Origin: Candidatus Nanopelagicus sp.
GTDB taxonomy: Bacteria > Actinomycetota > Actinomycetes > Nanopelagicales > Nanopelagicaceae
Reading direction: 5' to 3'
DNA length: 64,000 bases
Assembly: GCA_016462445.1 (NCBI GenBank)
Contig: JAEMTE010000001.1
Location: 26,133 to 90,132 of the forward strand
Below the pieces are notes generated by a model. The model was not told where the DNA came from and made no database searches. It was given only the letters and a program-made list of their open reading frames with translations. Within the stretch, counting starts at the first letter, position 1, and every line of letters starts with the position of its first letter. Of the stretch, positions 55,368 through 64,000 are shown one piece after another. The position numbers were made by a program, and so were the translations under genes.

Positions 55368-56177
55368 TTAAAGCAGGGTTGAGATCTCAACTCCCAGCCT
55401 GCCTAATTCAGCTTTTCCGCCATCTACTGCAGTTAATACAAATACCTTGCCATCTGGTGCGATTGCATAAGAGTGTTCAAAGTGTGCACCTTTTGATGAA
55501 TCTTGTGAAACCACGGTCCACTCATCACTTAATACTTTAGTTTTTTCACTGCCACGAGTAATCATTGGCTCAATTGCAAGTGCCATTCCAGCAACTAAAT
55601 CTGGGCCATTACCTGCTGGACCAAAATTTAAAATATGTGGCTCTTGATGCATTGCACTACCAATTCCATGGCCGCCATACTCACGTAAAATTCCATATTT
55701 ACCTTGTGAATCAATGTATCTTTGAATCGCCTCTGAAATATCAGTTAACTTTGCCCCATTTTTACCAGCTGCAATTCCCCGCCACATAGACTCTTCACAC
55801 ACATCCATTAACTTTTGATCTGCTGCTTCAACCTCACCTAATCCAATTGAGATTGCAGCATCCCCATGCCAGCCATCAATAATTGCGCCAAAATCAATTG
55901 ATAAGAGATCACCTGAGATTAATTTTCTTTTATTTGGAATTCCATGCACAACCTCTTCATTGACAGAGGCGCAGATAACCGCTGGAAAGCCGTGATAGCC
56001 AAGAAAGGATGATGTTGCTCCATGCTTTACTAAGTTAGTTGCTGCCATCTCATCTAGCTCAACTGTGGTCATGCCAACCTGAGCTGATTCTTTAATTAAC
56101 TTAAGAGTATCTGCCACAACTAATCCTGCTTTGCGCATAGATTTTAATTGTTCTAAGCTTTTTATCTCAATTGCCAT
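55368..56177 (-). CDS. map: Methionine aminopeptidase, type I
   Basis: Removes the N-terminal Met from nascent proteins. 269 residues. Metal ligands in LSIDFGAIIDGWHGDAA (two Asp), GGHGIGSAMHQEPHI (His), AIEPMI (Glu) and a final EHSYAI (Glu). It follows adk by 5 bases. Confidence 0.95.
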   Translation of the reverse strand: MAIEIKSLEQLKSMRKAGLVVADTLKLIKESAQVGMTTVELDEMAATNLVKHGATSSFLGYHGFPAVICASVNEEVVHGIPNKRKLISGDLLSIDFGAIIDGWHGDAAISIGLGEVEAADQKLMDVCEESMWRGIAAGKNGAKLTDISEAIQRYIDSQGKYGILREYGGHGIGSAMHQEPHILNFGPAGNGPDLVAGMALAIEPMITRGSEKTKVLSDEWTVVSQDSSKGAHFEHSYAIAPDGKVFVLTAVDGGKAELGRLGVEISTLL

Positions 56178-56182
56178 ATTAA

Positions 56183-56824
56183 TTACTTAAGAATAGCGAT
56201 GGCGTTTTTAGTAATCTCAGAGACCTCACCCAGGGCTGAGATATTTTTTAACAATCCAGCGGATTTATAAAAAGAAATAATTGGCTCAGTCTGTTCGCTG
56301 TAAATCTCAAGCCGGCGAGATACAACCTCTTCTTTGTCATCCTCACGTTGATAAAGTTCACCCTGACATTTATCGCAAACACCAGCCACCTTTGGTTTTT
56401 CAAATTCAATATGTGATGAAGCACCGCAACCTCGGCAGGTGCGCCGGCCGGATAATCGCTTAATAATTTCAGCATGATCAATCTTTAATTCAAGAGCAGC
56501 ATCTAGCGGCATATTTTTTGCTTTTAAAATACCATCTAAAACTTCAGCTTGATTAGTATTTCTAGGAAAGCCATCTAATAAAAAGCCATTGCCGACATCG
56601 CTATTTCCTAGCCGCTCCCTAACCATCTCATTAGTAACAGAATCTGGAACTAACTCACCACGATCCATAAAACTTTGGGCTTGCTTACCTAATTCTGTGC
56701 CATTTTTTAAATTAGCACGAAAGATATCGCCAGTTGAAATATGTGGAATTTTATAGTGCTTAGCTAATTGAACCGCTTGTGTTCCTTTACCAGCACCTGG
56801 TGGGCCAACCAGGATTAATCGCAT
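56183..56824 (-). CDS. adk: Adenylate kinase (zinc-lid form)
   Basis: 213 residues. P-loop GPPGAGKGTQ (8-17), NMP-binding TGDIFR and LLDGFPRN, and an LID domain with Cys 130, 133, 150 and 153 (CRGC, CDKC), thus the zinc-binding long type. Overlaps secY by one base, the conserved secY-adk-map order. Confidence 0.96.
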   Translation of the reverse strand: MRLILVGPPGAGKGTQAVQLAKHYKIPHISTGDIFRANLKNGTELGKQAQSFMDRGELVPDSVTNEMVRERLGNSDVGNGFLLDGFPRNTNQAEVLDGILKAKNMPLDAALELKIDHAEIIKRLSGRRTCRGCGASSHIEFEKPKVAGVCDKCQGELYQREDDKEEVVSRRLEIYSEQTEPIISFYKSAGLLKNISALGEVSEITKNAIAILK

Positions 56825-58119
56825 TAGCGCAAGAACCCCTCATAAGAGCGCTGTTGCAGTTGGGATTCAATCTGCTTTGCAGTATCTAAACCAACGCCAA
56901 CAACAATCAAAATAGCAGTTCCACCAAATGGGAAGTTTTGTGATGCTTGGAAAAGAATTAGCGCAATAATCGGAATGATCGCAACAAATGCTAGATAGAT
57001 GGAGCCTGGTGCGGTAATTCTTGATAATACATATTGCAGATAATCACTAGTTGGTTTACCTGCTCTAATACCAGGAATAAAGCCGCCATACTTCTTCATA
57101 TTCTCAGCAACCTCATCTGGATTAAAGGTAATGGCAACATAGAAGTAGGTAAAGAAAATAATTAGAAGTGCGTAGGTAGCAACATAAATTGGGTGATCAC
57201 CCTGGATAAAGTTCTTTGAGATCCAAATAGCCCAACCAGCTTGGCTGCCACTGAAATTAACAATTAAAGATGGAATATAAAGTAAAGATGATGCAAAAAT
57301 AACAGGAATAACACCAGATTGGTTTACCTTAATTGGAATATAGGTGCTAGTTCCACCATATTGCTGACGTCCTACCTGGCGCTTGGCATATTGAACTGGA
57401 ATACGGCGCTGTGCTTGCTCAACAAATACCACCGCTGCAACAACTAAAATTCCAACAGCCATTACAAATAGGAATGCAAACCAGCCCTTTTGTAATTTAA
57501 TTGACCAAAGTTGACCAGGAAAACCTGCTGCAATTGAGGTGAAGATCAAGATCGACATACCGTTACCAACACCACGGTCGGTAATTAACTCACCCAACCA
57601 CATAATTACTGAGGTACCGGCGGTCATTACCGCAATCATGGTAATAATTCGAGTACCTGATGTGTCTGGAATTATTGGTAGTGAGCAGTTAGCAAAGATT
57701 CTTCCTTGAATGCGAGCAACTGCGATTAAACCAGTTGATTGCAAAATAGCCAGACCAATTGTTAAATACCGTGTGTACTGGGTTAACTTGGCAGTACCTG
57801 ATTGTCCCTCTTTCTTTAGCGCTTCAAAGCGAGGAATAACTACAGTTAATAATTGAACAATAATTGAGCTGGTGATGTAAGGCATGATGCCCATTGCAAA
57901 AACGCTTAATTGCAATAGTGCGCCACCGCTAAATAGATTGATCAAACCAAATAATCCACCAGTATTTGCAGTTTTCAAACACTCCTGCACATTTACATAA
58001 GAGACTCCTGGGGTTGGCACAACAGAGCCAAACCGAAATAAGGCCATAATAGAAAGAGTAAAGAAGATCTTCTTGCGCAGATCAGGCGTACGAAACGCCA
58101 TTGCAAATGCTGATAACAA
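56824..58119 (-). CDS. secY: Preprotein translocase subunit SecY
   Basis: Central Sec channel, 431 residues with ten expected membrane helices. GLINLFSGGALLQLSVFAMGIMPYITSSI (in part) is the plug/TM2 region and ITDRGVGNGMSILIF (given in part) the TM4 loop. The start is TTG 58119, set by an AGGAGA five bases before; the in-frame ATG six codons later lacks such a site. Confidence 0.96.
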   Translation of the reverse strand: MLSAFAMAFRTPDLRKKIFFTLSIMALFRFGSVVPTPGVSYVNVQECLKTANTGGLFGLINLFSGGALLQLSVFAMGIMPYITSSIIVQLLTVVIPRFEALKKEGQSGTAKLTQYTRYLTIGLAILQSTGLIAVARIQGRIFANCSLPIIPDTSGTRIITMIAVMTAGTSVIMWLGELITDRGVGNGMSILIFTSIAAGFPGQLWSIKLQKGWFAFLFVMAVGILVVAAVVFVEQAQRRIPVQYAKRQVGRQQYGGTSTYIPIKVNQSGVIPVIFASSLLYIPSLIVNFSGSQAGWAIWISKNFIQGDHPIYVATYALLIIFFTYFYVAITFNPDEVAENMKKYGGFIPGIRAGKPTSDYLQYVLSRITAPGSIYLAFVAIIPIIALILFQASQNFPFGGTAILIVVGVGLDTAKQIESQLQQRSYEGFLR

Positions 58120-58123
58120 GATA

Positions 58124-58129
58124 TCTCCT
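58124..58129 (-). promoter_or_regulatory. Ribosome binding site that sets the secY start
   Basis: AGGAGA on the minus strand, ending 4 bases before TTG 58119. It supports a TTG start codon for secY. Confidence 0.6.
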
Positions 58130-58142
58130 ATCTATCTAATTA

Positions 58143-58583
58143 TTAAAGAGTCTTTGCAGAACCACCAGCTGCTGAGATTTTCTCAGAGGCTGAGCTTGAG
58201 AATGCATGAGCTGACACAGTTACCTTCACTGAGATCTCGCCATTGCCAAGTACCTTAACTGGATAACCCTTACGCGCTGCGCCCTTTTTAACTAAATCAT
58301 CAACTGTTACATCTCCACCCTTTGGGTAAAGTGAGTTAATAGTTGAAATATTTACCGCCTGATACTCAACTCGCTCTGGATTTTTAAATCCACGAAGTTT
58401 TGGCAAACGCATAACTAATGGCAACTGACCGCCTTCAAATCCAGCGCGAACAACGTTACGAGCACGTGTTCCCTTACCACCGCGGCCGGCAGTCTTTCCT
58501 TTAGAAGCCTCACCACGACCCTTACGAGTCTTAGCTTTCTTAGCTCCTGGAGCTGGACGTAAATGATGAACCTTAAGCACCAT
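58143..58583 (-). CDS. rplO: 50S ribosomal protein L15
   Basis: 146 residues. [29 protein letters not shown] and [18 protein letters not shown] are the L15 core. Two bases after rpmD. Confidence 0.97.
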   Translation of the reverse strand: MVLKVHHLRPAPGAKKAKTRKGRGEASKGKTAGRGGKGTRARNVVRAGFEGGQLPLVMRLPKLRGFKNPERVEYQAVNISTINSLYPKGGDVTVDDLVKKGAARKGYPVKVLGNGEISVKVTVSAHAFSSSASEKISAAGGSAKTL

Positions 58584-58585
58584 TG

Positions 58586-58768
58586 TTATTCAACCTCCTC
58601 AACTGCAATTAAGTGACGAACGGCGTAAACCATGCCACGAATCTCTGGACGATCTTCCTTAACAACCACATCACCGATTCGCTTTAAACCAAGTGAACGA
58701 AGTGTGTTGCGCTGATCAGGAGGATTACCAACCTTAGATCTAACTTGGGTAACCTTTAATCTTTTCAT
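58586..58768 (-). CDS. rpmD: 50S ribosomal protein L30
   Basis: 60 residues. [25 protein letters not shown] (in part) is the L30 signature. One-base overlap with rpsE. Confidence 0.96.
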   Translation of the reverse strand: MKRLKVTQVRSKVGNPPDQRNTLRSLGLKRIGDVVVKEDRPEIRGMVYAVRHLIAVEEVE

Positions 58769-59391
58769 TAGGCACCAACCTTTACCTGGGCAGCAATTAA
58801 TCTAGTTAATGCCGCAGGTGCTACATCCTCAAGTGGGCGACCACGACGAGCAGCAATTGCAGTTGGATTCTCCAGCATTTTAAGTGCAGCAGCAGTTGCA
58901 TGCACCATATTAATTGGATTACCTGATCCTAAAGATTTTGATAACACATCAGTAATACCAGCACACTCAAGAACTGCGCGAACTGGACCACCAGCAATTA
59001 CGCCAGTTCCAGGAGATGCTGGGCGAAGCAAGATAACTCCGGCAGCTTTCTCACCTTGTACTGGGTGTGGAATTGTTCCATTAAGAATTGGTACCTTAAA
59101 GAAATTCTTCTTGCCATCTTCTACTGCTTTAGCAATAGCTTGTGGAACCTCTTTGGCTTTGCCATATCCAACGCCAACCATTCCTTTGCCATCGCCAACA
59201 ACAACTAGAGCGGTAAAGGAGAAACGACGTCCACCCTTTACAACTTTGGCAACACGGTTAATGAAAACTACGCGCTCGGTATATGGAGACTTCTCCTTTT
59301 GGAAATCACCATCGCGACGTTCGCGTTTTTCGCGTCCGCCCTTTGGTCTCTCCTCACGGCTACCGGTGGTAGGGGTTGTGGTACCGGCCAT
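58768..59391 (-). CDS. rpsE: 30S ribosomal protein S5
   Basis: 207 residues. A charged N-terminal extension of about 40 residues ([16 protein letters not shown]) precedes the core [21 protein letters not shown] (in part) and [27 protein letters not shown] near the end. Overlaps rplR and rpmD by a base each. Confidence 0.97.
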   Translation of the reverse strand: MAGTTTPTTGSREERPKGGREKRERRDGDFQKEKSPYTERVVFINRVAKVVKGGRRFSFTALVVVGDGKGMVGVGYGKAKEVPQAIAKAVEDGKKNFFKVPILNGTIPHPVQGEKAAGVILLRPASPGTGVIAGGPVRAVLECAGITDVLSKSLGSGNPINMVHATAAALKMLENPTAIAARRGRPLEDVAPAALTRLIAAQVKVGA

Positions 59392-59768
59392 TAGAACTCC
59401 AATCCATTTGCACGAGCACTTGTTGCAACAGCTGCAACTCGGCCATGAAACTTATTACCACCGCGATCAAATACCACGGTAGAAATTCCTTTTTCCTTCG
59501 CACGTTTTGCGATTAACTCGCCAACCTGCTTTGCCTTTGCAGTCTTATCGCCAGCAAAGGTACGTAGCTCCTTCTCCATAGTGGAGGCAGAGGCCAAAGT
59601 AGTTGAGGTTGAATCATCTACAACCTGCACAAATAAATGACGAGCAGAGCGAGAGACAACTAAGCGTGGACGATCAGCGGTTCCAACTACGCGCTTGCGC
59701 AGACGGAAGTGACGACGGGCACGAGCCTTTGTGGCAGAGCCCTTAACGACCTTATAACCGATAGCCAT
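59391..59768 (-). CDS. rplR: 50S ribosomal protein L18
   Basis: 125 residues. [20 protein letters not shown] and [16 protein letters not shown] (5S rRNA-binding family signature). Confidence 0.96.
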   Translation of the reverse strand: MAIGYKVVKGSATKARARRHFRLRKRVVGTADRPRLVVSRSARHLFVQVVDDSTSTTLASASTMEKELRTFAGDKTAKAKQVGELIAKRAKEKGISTVVFDRGGNKFHGRVAAVATSARANGLEF

Positions 59769-60307
59769 TATTTCTTACCTGTCTTTCCTTGCTTGCGGCG
59801 AATATGTGCGCCTTCCAGATGCAGACCCTTACCTTTATAAGGATCAACCTTCCGTAATTTCTGAATCTTCGCAGCTGTCTCACCAACTAATTGTTTGTTG
59901 ATACCAACTACAGTGATCTCTGTTGGGGAATCAATTTTGAATGTGATTCCTTCATCAGCAATAAAGTTAATTGGATGGCTATAACCGAGTGCGAACTCAA
60001 GGTCTTTACCCTTTGCTGCAACTTTGTAACCAACACCAACAATATTTATCTTCTTGCTATATCCCTTTGTTACACCCTCGATCATGTTTGAGATCATGGT
60101 GCGAGACATTCCATGTAGTGAGCGTGCCTCACGGCTCTCATCTGGACGAGTGATTGTAAGAGTTGATCCCTCTTGCTTTGCAGCAATCGGACCAGCAAGT
60201 ACATGAGTAAGTGTTCCCTTTGGACCCTTAACTGAAACAGATTGTCCAGCAACATTTACCTCAACTCCAGATGGAATTGTGATTGGCATTTTTCCAATAC
60301 GTGACAT
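59768..60307 (-). CDS. rplF: 50S ribosomal protein L6
   Basis: 179 residues. [17 protein letters not shown] opens it; [19 protein letters not shown] and the C-terminal [24 protein letters not shown] (in part) are typical. Confidence 0.97.
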   Translation of the reverse strand: MSRIGKMPITIPSGVEVNVAGQSVSVKGPKGTLTHVLAGPIAAKQEGSTLTITRPDESREARSLHGMSRTMISNMIEGVTKGYSKKINIVGVGYKVAAKGKDLEFALGYSHPINFIADEGITFKIDSPTEITVVGINKQLVGETAAKIQKLRKVDPYKGKGLHLEGAHIRRKQGKTGKK

Positions 60308-60311
60308 CAGA

Positions 60312-60716
60312 TCACCATACGTAGGCGAGAACTTCTCCGCCTACACCTTGTTTATTGGCTTGCTTATCAGTTAGCAAACCAGAGGAGGTTGAAATAATTG
60401 CCACACCAAGTCCACCTAAAACCTTAGGTAGTGCGGTTGATTTTGCGTAAACACGAAGTCCTGGCTTTGAAACTCGGCGAAGCCCTGCAATTGATCGCTC
60501 CCGGTTTGAACCAAACTTAAGATCTAAAACTAATGTTTTACCAAAGCCGGTTTGATTACTCTCAATATAAAAACCGCCAATGTAACCCTCTTGTTTTAAA
60601 ATTTCAGCAATTCGAGCTTTAACCGAAGATGAAGGCATAGAAACCTTCTCATGGTAAGCCGAGTTGGCATTACGCAAACGTGCAAGCATGTCTGCGATCG
60701 GATCTGTCATTGTCAT
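60312..60716 (-). CDS. rpsH: 30S ribosomal protein S8
   Basis: 134 residues from ATG 60716 ([17 protein letters not shown]). The open frame runs further upstream to 60902, but that part overlaps rpsN in another frame and is not S8. [24 protein letters not shown] (in part) ends the protein. A hairpin leader precedes it. Confidence 0.97.
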   Translation of the reverse strand: MTMTDPIADMLARLRNANSAYHEKVSMPSSSVKARIAEILKQEGYIGGFYIESNQTGFGKTLVLDLKFGSNRERSIAGLRRVSKPGLRVYAKSTALPKVLGGLGVAIISTSSGLLTDKQANKQGVGGEVLAYVW

Positions 60717-60748
60717 TCTGTTGGCCTCTGGCCTTTCTCGAAATGGTT

Positions 60749-60764
60749 TCCGCATTTCTGCGGA
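60749..60764. promoter_or_regulatory. GNRA-capped hairpin between rpsN and rpsH
   Basis: On the minus strand TCCGCA and TGCGGA flank a GAAA tetraloop: a compact, stable hairpin in the 79-base rpsN-rpsH spacer. A shorter GGCC/GGCC hairpin follows near 60723-60733. Possible r-protein control or RNA-processing site; inference. Confidence 0.45.
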
Positions 60765-60795
60765 CCTGCTCCGTAGTTGATAGTTGGGTTTTGTA

Positions 60796-60981
60796 TTACC
60801 AAGAAGCCTTGGTGATACCTGGTAACTCTCCAGCATGTGCCATTTCGCGGAAGCAAATACGGCATATACCAAATTTTTGATAGACAGCATGTACACGGCC
60901 ACAACGTTGGCATCTTGTATAACCGCGAACCTTAAACTTTGGTTTACGGCTAGCTCTTACCTTTAGTGATGTCTTTGCCAT
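60796..60981 (-). CDS. rpsN: 30S ribosomal protein S14, zinc type
   Basis: 61 residues. CQRC (24-27) and CRIC (40-43) form the zinc site of the short C+ S14 (type Z). Lies at its normal place between rplE and rpsH. Confidence 0.97.
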   Translation of the reverse strand: MAKTSLKVRASRKPKFKVRGYTRCQRCGRVHAVYQKFGICRICFREMAHAGELPGITKASW

Positions 60982-60996
60982 TAGTTGTTAGCCCCT

Positions 60997-61554
60997 TTAC
61001 ATTTCTCGGAAAGGAAAGCCAAGTGCACGTAGCAACTCTCTTCCTTCTTCATCTGTTTTAGCGGTAGTAACTAAAGTGATATCCATTCCACGAGTGCGAT
61101 CAATCTTGTCTTGCTCGATCTCTGGGAACACAACCTGCTCAGTTAAACCAAATGTGTAATTACCTTTGCCATCAAACTGCTTAGGAGATAGGCCGCGGAA
61201 GTCACGAATACGAGGCAAAGCGATTGAAAGTAGGCGATCTGTGAACTCCCACATCCGATCATTGCGAAGTGTTACGTGTGCACCGATTGGCATGTTCTCA
61301 CGCAGTTTAAATTGCGCAATAGATTTACGAGAACGTGTTACCTGTGGACGTTGTCCAGTAATAGTTGCAAGGTCGCGAATTGCACCCTCAATTAATTTTG
61401 AGTCACGTGCTGCTTCGCCAACACCCATATTCACAACAACCTTAGTAAGAGTTGGAATTTGCATTACATTCTTATAACCAAACTTGGTTTTAAGAGCTGG
61501 TGCAATCTCAGACTTATAACGTCCCTTAAGACGTGGTGCTAAATCAGTAGACAT
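60997..61554 (-). CDS. rplE: 50S ribosomal protein L5
   Basis: 185 residues. [22 protein letters not shown] (in part), [16 protein letters not shown] and [20 protein letters not shown] (in part) are the L5 blocks. One-base overlap with rplX. Confidence 0.97.
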   Translation of the reverse strand: MSTDLAPRLKGRYKSEIAPALKTKFGYKNVMQIPTLTKVVVNMGVGEAARDSKLIEGAIRDLATITGQRPQVTRSRKSIAQFKLRENMPIGAHVTLRNDRMWEFTDRLLSIALPRIRDFRGLSPKQFDGKGNYTFGLTEQVVFPEIEQDKIDRTRGMDITLVTTAKTDEEGRELLRALGFPFREM

Positions 61555-61871
61555 TAGGCATCCTTTCCAGAGCGGCGAGAGATACGAACATTCTTGCCAG
61601 CATCATCCTTACGAGCACCAATTCGAGTTGCCTTACCATCGCCATCTACTAACATCACATTAGAAAGATGAATCGCTGACTCAACAGTGGTAATTCCGCC
61701 GACCTTAACGCCGCGCTCAGAAGTTGTCTCCTTGGTGTGACGCTTAACCCGGTTTATGCCCTCAATTAAAATACGTGACTTAACTCGGTCAACTGATAAA
61801 ACTGTGCCAGTTGTTCCTTTGTCTTTTCCAGCGATCACCTGAACGGTGTCACCTTTGCGAATGTTTGCCAT
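61554..61871 (-). CDS. rplX: 50S ribosomal protein L24
   Basis: 105 residues with the KOW motif [20 protein letters not shown] and [11 protein letters not shown]. Confidence 0.97.
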   Translation of the reverse strand: MANIRKGDTVQVIAGKDKGTTGTVLSVDRVKSRILIEGINRVKRHTKETTSERGVKVGGITTVESAIHLSNVMLVDGDGKATRIGARKDDAGKNVRISRRSGKDA

Positions 61872-61874
61872 TTT

Positions 61875-62243
61875 TTATAACACCTCCGGAGCTAATGAAA
61901 TAATTCTCATAAACTTTTTATCACGAAGCTCGCGCGCAACTGGTCCGAAGATACGTGTGCCACGTGGCTCGCCATCATCTTTAACAATTACGGCAGCATT
62001 CTCATCAAAGCGAATATATGAACCATCGGCGCGACGGTTCTCCTTAACGGTGCGAACGATGACAGCTTTAACAACCTCACCCTTCTTAACCTGACCACCA
62101 GGAATTGCATCCTTAACAGAGCAAACAATGATGTCGCCAATACCGGCATAGCGACGTGATGAGCCACCGAGAACTCTGATGCAAAGTAATTCCTTTGCGC
62201 CGGTGTTATCGGCAACGCGTAAGCGCGACTCTTGTTGAATCAT
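61875..62243 (-). CDS. rplN: 50S ribosomal protein L14
   Basis: 122 residues. [22 protein letters not shown] (in part) and [25 protein letters not shown] (in part) are highly conserved. Confidence 0.97.
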   Translation of the reverse strand: MIQQESRLRVADNTGAKELLCIRVLGGSSRRYAGIGDIIVCSVKDAIPGGQVKKGEVVKAVIVRTVKENRRADGSYIRFDENAAVIVKDDGEPRGTRIFGPVARELRDKKFMRIISLAPEVL

Positions 62244-62252
62244 CTCTGCCCC

Positions 62253-62537
62253 TTACTTAGCCTTCTCAATAATTGAAACCACACGCCAGCGCTTTGTTGC
62301 TGATAGTGGACGGGTTTCCATAATTAACACGCGATCACCGATGCCAGCAGAGTTGCTTTCATCGTGAGCTTTTAACTTGCGAGAGCGAGTCAAAACTTTG
62401 CTATACATACCGTGCTTAATACGATCTTGGATTGAAACCACAACAGTCTTATTCATCTTGTCGCTAGTAACAATTCCCTCACGGGTTTTGCGGAATGGGC
62501 GCTCTACTGAATTAGCAGAATCCTTTGCTTTACTCAT
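62253..62537 (-). CDS. rpsQ: 30S ribosomal protein S17
   Basis: 94 residues. [23 protein letters not shown] (in part) and [20 protein letters not shown] (20 residues) are diagnostic. Overlaps rpmC by 4 bases. Confidence 0.97.
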   Translation of the reverse strand: MSKAKDSANSVERPFRKTREGIVTSDKMNKTVVVSIQDRIKHGMYSKVLTRSRKLKAHDESNSAGIGDRVLIMETRPLSATKRWRVVSIIEKAK

Positions 62538-62749
62538 GCACTCACTCCAATCCCTAGTTCACGTTCACGTAAAATTGTGTAGATCCGAGCTATCTCTTTA
62601 CGTACTGCAGTTAACCTGCCATGGCTTTCTAATTGGCCAGTTGCAGCTTGAAAACGCAGATTAAATAACTCCTCTTTAAATTCACGCAACTTCTCATTTA
62701 ACTCATCAGTTGAGCTAGCACGTAATGTTTCAGCGGTAGTAGATGACAT
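62534..62749 (-). CDS. rpmC: 50S ribosomal protein L29
   Basis: 71 residues from ATG 62749, which overlaps the rplP stop as [26 protein letters not shown] (in part) and [13 protein letters not shown] are typical. An upstream in-frame extension to 62779 lies inside rplP and is discarded. Confidence 0.95.
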   Translation of the reverse strand: MSSTTAETLRASSTDELNEKLREFKEELFNLRFQAATGQLESHGRLTAVRKEIARIYTILRERELGIGVSA

Positions 62750-63162
62750 TAGAACTCCTCTCGGCGAACAATTCGGCACTTCATTGGCAACTTGTGCATT
62801 GCACGAGTCATTGCCTCAGCTGCCACAGATTCAGTTACACCTGAAATTTCAAACATAACTCTGCCTGGCTTAACATTTGCAATCCACCACTCCGGAGATC
62901 CCTTACCAGAACCCATACGAGTCTCAGCCGGCTTCTTAGTTAATGGCCGATCTGGATAAATATTTATCCAAACCTTTCCACCACGCTTGATGTGACGGGT
63001 CATTGCAATACGCGCTGCTTCAATTTGGCGGTTAGTTACATATGCTGGCTCCATCGCCTGCACGCCATAATCACCAAATGCAACAGTTGTTCCGCCCTTT
63101 GATTTTCCAGCACGCTTTGGATGGTGCTGCTTACGGTGCTTAACGCGACGTGGAATTAACAT
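62749..63162 (-). CDS. rplP: 50S ribosomal protein L16
   Basis: 137 residues. [37 protein letters not shown] (in part) and VFPHKPL-equivalent [22 protein letters not shown] (in part). One-base overlap with rpsC. Confidence 0.97.
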   Translation of the reverse strand: MLIPRRVKHRKQHHPKRAGKSKGGTTVAFGDYGVQAMEPAYVTNRQIEAARIAMTRHIKRGGKVWINIYPDRPLTKKPAETRMGSGKGSPEWWIANVKPGRVMFEISGVTESVAAEAMTRAMHKLPMKCRIVRREEF

Positions 63163-63977
63163 TAGTTAGCTCCGCTCTCATTAGGTGTTGAAGATTCAGT
63201 TGCAGCAGCAGCTTCAGCGCGAGCGGCAACAGTTGTAGTTGTTACCTCTCCTCTTGGTGCACGTGGTGCACGAGATCCACCGCGAGCTCCGCCGCGAGAT
63301 GGCTTAGGTGCTTTAGCGGCAGCAAGTGCAGAGGCTGCACGCTCTGCGCGAGATTCAATTACCTCACCCTTATAAATCCAAACCTTAACTCCTAAGCGAC
63401 CGAAGGTTGTGTGTGCTTCAGCAAAACCATAATCAATATCGGCGCGCAAAGTGTGTAGTGGAACTCTTCCCTCACGATAAAACTCAGAACGGCTCATCTC
63501 TGCTCCGCCTAAACGTCCACCGCACTGCACACGAATACCTTCAGCTCCTGCTTTTAATGCAGTTTGCATTCCTTTACGCATTGCTCGGCGGAATGAAACA
63601 CGGGCTGCTAATTGCTCAGCAATTCCTTGTGCTACAAGTTGAGCGTCCATCTCTGGATTTTTAACCTCAAGAATATTTAACTGTACCTGCTTACCAGTTA
63701 AGTTCTCTAAATCAATACGTAATTTGTCCGCCTCTTGGCCACGACGACCAATTACAATTCCAGGACGTGCAGTAAATAGATCGATACGAACCTTCTCGCG
63801 AGTACGCTCGATTTCAATCTTAGATACGCCAGCTCGCTCCATCTTCTTAGCCATTAAGCGGCGAATTAAAATATCTTCCTTAACATAGGCGCCATAAAGT
63901 TTGTCGGCATACCAGCGTGATTTAAAATCAGTTGTAATTCCAAGTCGGAAGCCGTGTGGATTTATCTTTTGACCCAT
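63162..63977 (-). CDS. rpsC: 30S ribosomal protein S3
   Basis: 271 residues. [14 protein letters not shown], the KH-type [15 protein letters not shown] and [13 protein letters not shown] Gly/Arg/Ala-rich C-terminal tail of about 50 residues extends past the shorter E. coli type, usual in actinobacteria. Confidence 0.97.
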   Translation of the reverse strand: MGQKINPHGFRLGITTDFKSRWYADKLYGAYVKEDILIRRLMAKKMERAGVSKIEIERTREKVRIDLFTARPGIVIGRRGQEADKLRIDLENLTGKQVQLNILEVKNPEMDAQLVAQGIAEQLAARVSFRRAMRKGMQTALKAGAEGIRVQCGGRLGGAEMSRSEFYREGRVPLHTLRADIDYGFAEAHTTFGRLGVKVWIYKGEVIESRAERAASALAAAKAPKPSRGGARGGSRAPRAPRGEVTTTTVAARAEAAAATESSTPNESGAN

Positions 63978-64000
63978 TTACTCGGCCTTCCCTTTAGTTG
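63978..64000 (-). CDS. rplV: 50S ribosomal protein L22, last codons (partial)
   Basis: Seven codons plus stop directly before the rpsC start read ...TKGKAE-stop on the minus strand. A basic tail abutting rpsC is the normal place of rplV. Assignment rests on the conserved rplV-rpsC order only. Confidence 0.6.

Noticed and set aside
60717-60902. Upstream extension of rpsH by 62 codons
   Set aside because: It overlaps rpsN out of frame, while [11 protein letters not shown] at 60716 is the standard S8 start.

Overview
The window reads as a chromosomal segment of a small-genome, AT-rich actinobacterium. The best guess is the freshwater acI/Nanopelagicales group ('Ca. Planktophila'/'Ca. Nanopelagicus' type). 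This rests on actinobacterial gene orders (pcrA-sucC-sucD-DUF6350-folD-DUF3017-mdh; groES-groEL with a His-rich tail; GuaB3; tsaE-tsaB/rimI-tsaD) combined with AT-rich codons, stop codons that abut or overlap, and almost no intergenic space. No gap exceeds 300 bases. I found no tRNA, rRNA, CRISPR array, insertion sequence or prophage.

Layout. 1-1925 (+): the tail of an LCP-type envelope protein, UDP-glucose dehydrogenase and a CoA-binding protein. 1926-2747 (-): an internally deleted PurK relative, divergent from maf. 2768-17002 is a nucleoside island in two convergent arms whose stop codons lie 2 bases apart. The plus arm is maf, purine nucleoside phosphorylase, a phosphohexomutase-family enzyme, deoC and two aldehyde dehydrogenases, the second without a catalytic domain. 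The minus arm is a BMP-type nucleoside ABC transporter (binding protein, double ATPase, two permeases), cytidine deaminase, thymidine phosphorylase and adenosine deaminase. Together they import nucleosides, deaminate or phosphorolyse them, and feed (deoxy)ribose phosphate into central metabolism.

17050-20340 (-): a second BMP-like binding protein coupled to trpS and a CNNM/HlyC membrane protein. 20511-21593 (+): an orphan UgpC/MsmK-type ATPase. 21645-30392 (-): icd, mdh, DUF3017, folD, DUF6350, sucD, sucC, pcrA. 30450-31175 (+): a PIG-L deacetylase. 31172-38419 (-): secreted cyclophilin, GuaB3, polyphosphate glucokinase, groEL/groES under a CIRCE operator, and the tsaD/tsaB-rimI/tsaE set for tRNA t6A. 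38488-44823 (-): a Liv-type ABC transporter with a large secreted alpha/beta hydrolase, sitting between alr and tsaE. 44816-49796 (-): cell-wall precursor genes (alr, PAP2, glmS, glmM). 49821-64000 (-): rpsI-rplM, truA, and the alpha and spc ribosomal operons with secY, adk, map and infA, running into rpsC and the last codons of rplV.

Most notable points: (1) three loci where actinobacteria usually carry de novo purine genes are decayed or empty, next to a complete nucleoside import and salvage island; (2) a 13-bp terminator hairpin formed by the first codons of truA; (3) a structured leader before the alpha operon; (4) three ABC binding proteins, all without a lipobox although the cell should be monoderm; (5) several start codons placed 6-7 bases after a TANNNT box, as in leaderless transcripts; (6) the secreted hydrolase plus Liv transporter cassette inside a housekeeping cluster.
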